NCBI RefSeq assembly: GCF_036186745.1
Contig: NZ_CP108086.1
Coordinates: 4,712,001 to 4,776,000, forward strand
Direction: 5' to 3'
From: Microbispora hainanensis
GTDB taxonomy: Bacteria > Actinomycetota > Actinomycetes > Streptosporangiales > Streptosporangiaceae
DNA: 64,000 nt
Shown in pieces: positions 56,372-64,000 of this stretch. A program made the translations under genes and the position numbers. Under the pieces are notes generated by a model. The model did not search any database and was not told the origin of the DNA. It worked only from the letters and a program-made list of their open reading frames with translations. Every line of letters begins with the position of its first letter. Position 1 is the first letter of the stretch.

Positions 56372-58180
56372 TCTGTTGTTCTCCTGTCGGAAGGGGGGCC
56401 GTCCCCCCGGGCCCCCGCGCGCCGTCGTCGTTGACGGGCACGGAAGGCGGGCCGGAGGAGCGACATCTGGATCAAACCGTGTGCCGGGTGATCGCGATAT
56501 AGGCCAATACGGAGATCACCGGGCGGGATTTCGCCGTTCCGGCGCATAGGCGGCGCACGGACCGCGAACGGCGCAGGACACATGGGCGTAAGTCGCGCTT
56601 TGCCGTCCGTTTGCAGTAGACAGGTCTCGTGCCGGAACTTGTGCTGGGCCCGCTGCTGCGCCACGTGGACGCGGCCGCCGCGACCGTCTGGGTGGAGACC
56701 TCCGAACCCTGCACGGTCCGCGTGCGCGCCGGCGACGCCTGCTCGGAGGAGCGCACCTTCACTGTGCACGGCCACCACTATGCCCTGATCGACGTCGGCG
56801 TCGAGAGCCCGGTGGCCTACGAGGTGGAGCTCGACGACCGGCGGGTGTGGCCCGCCGACGGCTTGCCGCCGAGCGTGATCCGCCCGCTGACCCGCCTCGA
56901 CCGGCTGATCTTCGGCTCCTGCCGCACCAGCGTCCCGCACGAGGAGCCGTACGTGCGCACGCACGGCCCGGACGTCCTACGGGCGTACGGCCTGCGCCTG
57001 ATGGAGTCGCCGGACGAGCGGCCCGACCTGATCCTGCTGCTCGGCGACCAGGTGTACGCCGACGAGCTGACGCCGGACATGAAGCAGTTCATCGCCGGGC
57101 GCAGGGACGACGGACCCGAGGAGGTCGTCGACTTCGAGGAGTACGCCGAGCTGTACCGGCAGGCGTGGTCGGACCCGCCGGTCCGCTGGCTGCTGGCCAC
57201 GGTGCCCAGCCTGATGATCTTCGACGACCACGACGTCAGGGACGACTGGAACACCTCGAAGGCCTGGCGTGAGCAGATGGCCGAGGTGCCCTGGTGGGAG
57301 CGGCGCATCGTCTCCGCGCTCGGCTCCTACTACGTCTACCAGCACCTGGGCAACCTGCCCCCGGCCGACCGGGCGGCCGATCCCGTGCTCGCCGCACTGC
57401 GGGCGGGCGACGGCGACGAGGCGCTCGACGCCTTCGCCCGGCGGGCCGACCGGGAGCCCGACTCGGTGCGCTGGAGCTATCACAGGGACCTGGACGGCAC
57501 CCGGCTGATCGTGCTCGACAGCCGCAGCGCCCGGGTGCTGGCGCCGGGACGCCGCAGGATGCTCGACCCGGGGGAGTGGGACTGGTTCGACAAGCACGCC
57601 ACCGGCGACTTCGAGCACCTGCTCGTCGGGTCGTCGCTGCCGATCCTGCTGCCCGCGGGGATCCACCACGTGGAGAGCTGGAACGAGGCGGTCTGCGACG
57701 GCATCTGGGGCCGCCGGGCGGCGCGGTGGGGCGAGCGGCTGCGGCAGTTCCTCGACCTGGAGCACTGGGGAGCCTTCAGCCGGTCGTTCGAGGACCTCGC
57801 GCGGGTGGTGCTGGAGGTCGCCTCGGGCCGCCGGGGCAGGCCGCCCGCGACCGTCCTGCTGCTGTCGGGCGACGTCCACTACTCCTACATGGCGTCCGTA
57901 CGGCGCCGGGGCGGCGGGCGCGTCCACCAGATCGTCTGCTCGCCCATCCGCAACCCGCTGAGCCGCACGCTGCGCTTCGCCAACATCGTGGCGTCGTTCG
58001 GGCTCGCGGGCGTGCTCGGCGGGGTGCTGGCCAGGGCCGGGGGCCTTCCCCGGCCGCCGTTGCGATGGCGCATCAGCAAGGGACCCTGGTTCCCCAACAT
58101 GATGACCGCCATCGACCTGGCGCCCGGGGAGGCCGCGGTGACGTGGTTCACCGACACCGGCGATCAGGACGCGGTGCGGA

Positions 58181-59382
<1,202 letters not shown>

Positions 59383-59386
<4 letters not shown>

Positions 59387-60237
59387 CGGGTCTCCCTGTT
59401 CGGCCGGATCTCGAGGGTGCAGCACTTGGGACCGCCGCCCGACTTGCGCAGCTCACTGAGGTCGACCGGGACGACCTCGAAACCCCGGCGCTTGAGTTCC
59501 AGGGTCAGCCCCGTGGCCTCGGCGTTGAGGACGACGTTGCGGCCGTCGCTCACCGCGTTGAGGCCGAGCACCTCCGCGTCCGCGGACGTGGCGATCACGG
59601 CGTCGGGGAACAGCCGCCGCAGCACCTTCCTGCTGCCCTCGCTGAACGCCTCCGGATAGTACGCGACGTTGTGGCCGTTCAGCGGGAACAGGGCGGTGTC
59701 GAGGTGGTAGAACCTCGGGTCGACCAGGCGCAGCGTGACGACCGGGCGGCCGAGGAACTCCTGGGCCTCCATGTGCGCCGCGACGTCGGTGCGGAATCCC
59801 GTCCCGGCCAGGATAACTTCGTCGAGCGTCAGGTAGTCGCCCTCACCCTCGTTGGTGAAGGACGCCTCCAGCGTCTCGTATCCCCGTTCGGCGAACCACC
59901 GCAGGTAGGCGGGGCCCTCGGCGGCGCGCTGCGGGTGGGCGAACTTCGCGCCGTAGACCCGTCCGTCCACGACGAGCGCGCCGTTCGCGGCGAACACCAT
60001 GTCCGGCAGGCCCTCGATCGGGTCGATCAGGCTGACGGTGTGGCCCAGGCTCTCGTACGCCTGCCGGAGGCTCTCCCACTGCCGCACCGCCCTGGCCGTG
60101 TCGGTGTCCTTCTCCGGGTGCATCCACGGGTTGATGGAATACGAGACCGTGAAGAAATCCGGCCGGCACATCAGGAAATGCCGGGTAGTGCCCGTACGGC
60201 CACGGTCCGTGGCCTCGGTGGCGGGCGCAAGCGTCAT
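59383..60237 (-). CDS. ddaH: Dimethylarginine dimethylaminohydrolase / amidinotransferase-family hydrolase
   Basis: 284 residues of the guanidino-group hydrolase family: MVFAANGALVVDGRVYGAKF, FTNEGEGDYLTLDEVILAGT (acidic residues), FYHLDTALFPLNGHNVAYYP (catalytic His) and SGGGPKCCTLEIRPN (catalytic Cys near the end). It hydrolyses methylarginine or arginine-like substrates to citrulline or ornithine-type products; next to rocD it probably feeds ornithine. ATG at 60237 follows TTGGAGTCGACG. Exact substrate not certain. Confidence 0.88.
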
Positions 60238-60344
60238 CGTCGACTCCAAGCGGAAAACCGGGTGAACGGGACTTCAGCGTAGGAATCCGGAGGCGACAAT
60301 CCAATGCGCCCGCGTTGCGATCACATGTGGATCGGTTGCGTCTA

Positions 60345-60794
60345 TCACCCGTTTTGCAGCGATCCGTTAATCAGCCGCGACAGCACGATCGAACTCTTCG
60401 TGCGGACCACGAACGGCTCGGCCGCCAGGCGCTCGATCACCCGCTCGACGTGCCGCACGTCGGTCGCGCGGATGTGCAGCAGCGCGTCGGCCTCGCCGGT
60501 GACCGTGCAGGCCGAGACGACCTCCGGATGCCGGGACACGGCCATGCCGATCTCCGCCGGTGAGGTCTTCCCCCGGCAGTACAGCTCGACGTACGCCTCG
60601 GTGGTCCAGCCGAGGGCCGACGGCTCGACCCGGGCGCTGAAGCCGGTGATCGCGCCGCTGGCGACGAGCCGGTCGACCCGCCTCTTCACGGCCGGAGCCG
60701 ACAGCCCCACTTGAGCGCCTATTTCGGCGTACGTCGCCCGGGCGTCCTCGACGAGGGCCCGGATTATGGCGCGATCGAGCTCGTCCAACCTCAC
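60345..60794 (-). CDS. Lrp/AsnC family transcriptional regulator
   Basis: 149 residues from GTG at 60794. HTH LDELDRAIIRALVEDARATY, EIGAQVGLSAPAVKRRVDRL, and an RAM/AsnC ligand domain (EVVSACTVTGEADALLHIRA). It lies upstream of ddaH-rocD on the same strand, so it probably senses arginine or ornithine and controls these genes. Confidence 0.92.
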   Translation of the reverse strand: MRLDELDRAIIRALVEDARATYAEIGAQVGLSAPAVKRRVDRLVASGAITGFSARVEPSALGWTTEAYVELYCRGKTSPAEIGMAVSRHPEVVSACTVTGEADALLHIRATDVRHVERVIERLAAEPFVVRTKSSIVLSRLINGSLQNG

Positions 60795-60868
60795 GTGGAC
60801 CTGTATACAGCCGCCGGGGCCCGGCATGCCCCGCGCCGTGCCCGCCGCCGCCCCGAGCCGGGCACGGC

Positions 60869-61900
60869 TCAGGTGAGCTGGACCAGCACCGAGCCGACGA
60901 TGAGCAGGGCGAGGCCGGACAGGCGCGGCGCCGTGAGCGGGCGCCGGGGCAGCCGCAGGAAGCCGTAGTTGTCGATCACGGCCGAGGCGACCTGCTGGCC
61001 GGTCACGGTCAGCGCCACGGTGGTGGCGGCGCCGATCGTGGGGATGAGCGTGAAGGTCGCGGTGACGTACGCCGCGGCGCAGGCGCCGCCGAGCCAGCCC
61101 CACCAGGGCATCGTGCGCAGCCCGCCGAGCTGCGGCCGGGGGGTGCGGCGCGTCGCCAGCAGGACGAGCAGCACCACGGCGATGGTGATCGTGGCCACGA
61201 TGAAGCTGATCATCGCGGTGGTCACCGGCTCGCGGATGTCCTTGCGCAGCGCGGCGTTGACCGCTCCCTGCACCGGCAGGACCGCGCCGGCCACTATGCC
61301 CAGCAGGATCCAGCCGCTCTGGCCGAGGCCACGGGTCCGGCGTACGGCGGTGGCGGCCGGGGCGGTGGCGGTGGCCGTCGCGCCGCGGCCGGGACCGCCG
61401 GACCCGCCGGACCCGCCGCCGGTCGCCGGTCCCGCCGCGGGCGGCGTCTGCGCCGGGCGCTGCCCGCGGATGATGACCGTGATGCCGGCGAGGACCGCGA
61501 GCGCGCCGAGCACGATGCCGACGCTGAGCGGCCTGCGCGCGATGCCGAGCAGGCCGAACAGGTCGAGCCCCAGCGACGCGAACATCTGACCGGTCACGAA
61601 CAGGCCCGCCGCGGCCAGCGCGCCGAGGCGCGGGAAGAGCAGGATCCCGCTGGTGATGTAGAGCGGGCTGGCCAGACCGCCGAGCAGGTGCCAGAACGGC
61701 ACGCCGGGCGCGAGGCGGATCGCGCCGATGGCGCCGACGGCGGCGGCGAGGAGCGCCAGCAGGGCCGTCGCCACGCCCAGTTGCAGGGTCGAGGCGCCGT
61801 ACGGCGTCCCCACGGCCTTGTTGAGCTGGAGATTCACCGAGGCTTGCACTGCCAGTAGGCAGCCGGCCAGCAGCGCCGAGGCGAGGAACAGGGCATGCAT
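60869..61900 (-). CDS. DMT-superfamily membrane protein with two DUF606 (YdcZ) halves
   Basis: 343 residues, about ten helices. Each half repeats the DUF606 layout (ALLAGCLLAVQASVNLQLNK in half 1; VAGAVLPVQGAVNAALRKDI in half 2), with FVTGQMFASLGLDLFGLLGI and TVTGQQVASAVIDNYGFLRL as matching pairs. The Gly/Pro-rich linker (about 190-225) joins them. DUF606 proteins are usually single, about 140-residue dimers, so this is a fused tandem form. ATG at 61900 with AGAGGG upstream. Divergent TetR gene likely regulates it. Confidence 0.88.
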   Translation of the reverse strand: MHALFLASALLAGCLLAVQASVNLQLNKAVGTPYGASTLQLGVATALLALLAAAVGAIGAIRLAPGVPFWHLLGGLASPLYITSGILLFPRLGALAAAGLFVTGQMFASLGLDLFGLLGIARRPLSVGIVLGALAVLAGITVIIRGQRPAQTPPAAGPATGGGSGGSGGPGRGATATATAPAATAVRRTRGLGQSGWILLGIVAGAVLPVQGAVNAALRKDIREPVTTAMISFIVATITIAVVLLVLLATRRTPRPQLGGLRTMPWWGWLGGACAAAYVTATFTLIPTIGAATTVALTVTGQQVASAVIDNYGFLRLPRRPLTAPRLSGLALLIVGSVLVQLT

Positions 61901-61979
61901 CGCGATCCCTCTTCTAGAGAACCGGATTCGAAAAGCCGGATCAGAACCGGACATGGTGTCCGGATGAGCGTAAGACAAA

Positions 61980-61996
61980 GTGGACGCGATGTCCAC
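61980..61996. promoter_or_regulatory. Operator between DMT transporter and TetR genes
   Basis: GTGGAC-GCGAT-GTCCAC, perfect 6-bp arms, in the 125-bp divergent gap, 30 bases before the TetR ATG. Probable TetR binding site. Confidence 0.7.
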
Positions 61997-62025
61997 ATAG
62001 TTCGACCGGGGGCTACGATGGCCTC

Positions 62026-62724
62026 ATGGACAACGGGTTTGTGGATCCCGGCGGGAACGTGAAGAACGGCCGCGTTCCATCAGGGGGGACCATGCCTGCC
62101 GGCCGGGAACTGCCCGTGCTCGATCTCGAACCGGGCCGCCCGGCGCCGGTGCGCGAACGGGCGGACGCCGCGCGCAACCGCATGCGCGTGCTGAAGGCGG
62201 CCGAACAGCTCTTCGCGACCAGGGACGCGCGACACGTCACCATGGACGAGATCGCCAAGGCGGCGGGGGTGGGGCGGGCCACGCTCTACCGGCGTTATCC
62301 GGACACCGCCTCGATCGCGACGGCGCTCCTGGACGAGCACGAGCGGCAGGTGCAGGGACACATCCTGAACGGCCCGCCGCCGCTCGGCCCCGGTGCCTCA
62401 CCGGCGGATCGGCTCGCCGCGTTCTACGTCGCGATGATCGATCTGCTGGAGCGTCACCTGCACCTCGTGCTGGGGGCCGAGACGGGCAGCGCGCGGTTCG
62501 GCACCGGCGCCTACCGCTTCTGGCGCACCCACGTGCGGATGCTGCTGACCGAGGCGGGGGTGCCGGATCCGGAGGGCAAGGCGGACGCCGTGCTGGCGCC
62601 GCTCGCGCCCGAGGTCTACCAGTTCCAGCGGCGGACCCTCGGCCTGTCGCAGGCCCGCGTCACCGAGTCGCTGGTGTGGAACGCCCACCGGCTCGCGGGC
62701 GGCGAGGCGCCGCCGGAACCCTGA
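62026..62724 (+). CDS. TetR family transcriptional regulator
   Basis: 232 residues if started at ATG 62026; ATG at 62092 has a better ribosome binding site (GGGGGGACC) and gives 210 residues. HTH region: RVLKAAEQLFATRDARHVTM, DEIAKAAGVGRATLYRRYPD. The C-terminal part resembles the TetR_C_33/SACE_7040-like group. It probably represses the divergent DMT transporter gene. Confidence 0.88.
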   Translation: MDNGFVDPGGNVKNGRVPSGGTMPAGRELPVLDLEPGRPAPVRERADAARNRMRVLKAAEQLFATRDARHVTMDEIAKAAGVGRATLYRRYPDTASIATALLDEHERQVQGHILNGPPPLGPGASPADRLAAFYVAMIDLLERHLHLVLGAETGSARFGTGAYRFWRTHVRMLLTEAGVPDPEGKADAVLAPLAPEVYQFQRRTLGLSQARVTESLVWNAHRLAGGEAPPEP

Positions 62725-62840
62725 CGACTCGCCAGGACGCGCGAGGCGCGGGGACGGCGGGCGCCGTCGCCGCGCCAGGACGGGGCGGGCGGCCGAGGAT
62801 CAGACGCGGCCGGGGCCGGTGTGCTCGACGACCTCCACGG

Positions 62841-63302
62841 TCACGCCGTCGTACGAACCGGGCCGGTCCACTTGAGCTCGGGCAGGTTGACCACGATCGC
62901 CTCCTGCGTGCTGCGGGCGATGACCACGACGGCCTCCAGATCGGGGTGGGTATTCTCCTCCCGATGCGGCACGAACGGCGGCACGAAGATGTAGTCGCCC
63001 GGTTTGGTGTCGATGCGCACCTCGTGCGGCTCCTCGGCGTCGACGTCGAGGAACACGAACGACGGCGTGCCGCTGACCACGTAGATCGCGGTCTCCGAGT
63101 CGCCGTGGTGGTGGTTCGCGGAGACGGTCGCCGGAGCCACGTGGGTCTGGCCCATCCACAGCCGGCTCGACCCCACGGTCCCGCCGCTGATGGCGGCCCG
63201 CCGGTGCATGCCGCCGGTCTGCGCGGTCTCCGAGGTCAGGCCCGCGGGCACCACGTGGTGCAGCCTGCGGTGGAACGGATCCTCGGGTAGAACGATGCTC
63301 AC
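62841..63302 (-). CDS. Cupin-domain protein
   Basis: 153 residues from GTG at 63302 behind AGGAG. Cupin motif 1 VSANHHHGDSETAIYVVSGT (metal His cluster), motif 2 GDYIFVPPFVPHREENTHP (His). Metal-dependent dioxygenase, isomerase or binding protein; substrate unknown. The C-terminus as read ends VRTTA; in the next frame the sequence continues GSYDGVTVEVVEHTGPGRV to a stop at 62800, so the true end may be longer (possible one-base lesion near 62865). It lies just downstream of the acyl-CoA dehydrogenase-like gene, likely in one operon. Confidence 0.8.
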   Translation of the reverse strand: MSIVLPEDPFHRRLHHVVPAGLTSETAQTGGMHRRAAISGGTVGSSRLWMGQTHVAPATVSANHHHGDSETAIYVVSGTPSFVFLDVDAEEPHEVRIDTKPGDYIFVPPFVPHREENTHPDLEAVVVIARSTQEAIVVNLPELKWTGPVRTTA

Positions 63303-63429
63303 CTGTTTCTCCTGATTCTCGCGACGGCCCGGCCGACGGGGCGTCCACTTCTCACGACGTCTTCCTGCCCGGAAGGCCCCAGCCGGGCAGCGGCCGTCCT
63401 CGTACCGGCCTGCCCGTGCCCGGCGCGGG

Positions 63430-64000
63430 TCACGAGTGGGCGCGCGGGCCGAGCGCGGCCACCCCCGCACCGGTCAGGACCGTGTCGTCCTGCGGCGTGT
63501 GGATCCTGCCGCACAGCACGTCGCGGTAGTGGCGCTCCAGAGGATTGGCCCTCGACAGGCCGGGATTGCCGACGAGCGCCAGGGCGGCCTCGACGGATCT
63601 GATCGCGTTGCCGGTGACGGTGTGCTTGGCGAGCCCGGACCGGGCCATGGCCGCCTCGTCCCCGTCGTCCACCGCGCGGGCCGCGGACTCCAGCAGCCGG
63701 TCGCTCACCAGCAGCCACGCCTCGATCTCCCCGACGGCGGCCTGGAAACGGGGGAGCGTGGCCAGCGGCCGGCCCAGGTTCGCGGGTGTGCGCTCGCCCA
63801 GGTACTCGATCAGCCAGTCCCTGGCGGCCTGCGCCACGCCGTGGTACACCGCCCCGATCAGCACGTTGTTCCAGCCCATGAAGGTCGCGCCGCGGCCGGT
63901 CGGCGGCATCCCCGCCGGGGCGACCTCCACCGCGTGATCCCCGGGGATCCACGCCCCCTCGAAAATCACATCGTCGCTGCGAGTGGCACGCATGCCCAGG
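63430..64000 (-). CDS. Acyl-CoA dehydrogenase-like protein, C-terminal part (runs off window)
   Basis: The last about 190 residues of a larger gene whose start lies beyond the window. LGMRATRSDDVIFEGAWIPG is the FAD/substrate-domain hinge sequence of the acyl-CoA dehydrogenase superfamily, followed by the C-terminal helical domain (WNNVLIGAVYHGVAQAARDW, AVGEIEAWLLVSDRLLESAA, NPLERHYRDVLCGRIHTPQD). The last motif matches the FMN/FAD-linked DszC/HpaH-like or acyl-CoA dehydrogenase group. Exact function cannot be given without the N-terminus. Confidence 0.85.
   Translation of the reverse strand, partial: LGMRATRSDDVIFEGAWIPGDHAVEVAPAGMPPTGRGATFMGWNNVLIGAVYHGVAQAARDWLIEYLGERTPANLGRPLATLPRFQAAVGEIEAWLLVSDRLLESAARAVDDGDEAAMARSGLAKHTVTGNAIRSVEAALALVGNPGLSRANPLERHYRDVLCGRIHTPQDDTVLTGAGVAALGPRAHS

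Overview
The window is high-G+C DNA with actinobacterial gene order and families: rpsT, lepA, hemW, DUF3097, hrcA-dnaJ, rsmE, HIT, phoH, ybeY, corC, cytidine-deaminase-like, era, leuA. It also carries an ureE-less ureABCFGD cluster divergent from urtABCDE with a GlnR-type operator between them. A member of the Streptosporangiales or a close relative fits best, but the species cannot be named from sequence alone.

Layout. 1-5.9 kb: rpsT, a GH18-like secreted protein, lepA, a MOSC protein, a lipoprotein and a frameshifted GntR regulator. 5.9-18.35 kb: one GH18 chitinase gene split in two by an 11,158-bp insertion (7061-18218). The insertion has the architecture of a serine-integrase element: imperfectly palindromic arms around a 2-bp core at each junction and the start of a serine integrase beside attR. 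Joining the two chitinase pieces across one core restores a 419-aa reading frame. The element is now mostly IS debris (an IS630 element broken by an IS5 element, an IS701 element, two tail-to-tail IS256 elements), but it still carries a large secreted DNRLRE protein with an unusual C-terminal domain and a small downstream gene that looks like its immunity partner. 18.5-32.3 kb: a Tat-exported CDP-diacylglycerol hydrolase-like protein, then the conserved heat-shock, ribosome-maturation and membrane gene run (hemW to era), with a SigE-type ECF sigma and membrane partner on the other strand. 33-42.7 kb: urease and the urea ABC transporter, nitrogen-regulated by inference from the GlnR box.

43.0-45.6 kb holds the most interesting locus: a ThiF/E1-like adenylating enzyme with a PqqD/RRE-like N-terminus, a 40-codon peptide gene with a strong ribosome binding site, a perfect 13-bp hairpin, and a membrane M50 metallopeptidase carrying its own PqqD-like N-terminus. 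I read this as a candidate RiPP (modified peptide) cluster. 45.6-64 kb: alpha/beta hydrolase, GNAT, DUF2630, leuA behind a leucine leader attenuator, VapBC, TetR/DUF2568 with clear palindromic operators, an epimerase/oxidoreductase pair, a glutamate-dehydrogenase homologue lacking the catalytic lysine, PhoD, an arginine-catabolism set (Lrp, ddaH, rocD), a DMT transporter/TetR pair, a cupin and a partial acyl-CoA dehydrogenase-like gene.

Two window-wide patterns stand out. Short tandem repeats sit on or directly after the stop codons of at least five unrelated genes, on both strands. Several genes show single-base frameshifts whose repair gives sensible proteins (GntR, the ThiF-like gene, a small proline-rich membrane protein), which could be real decay or assembly errors.
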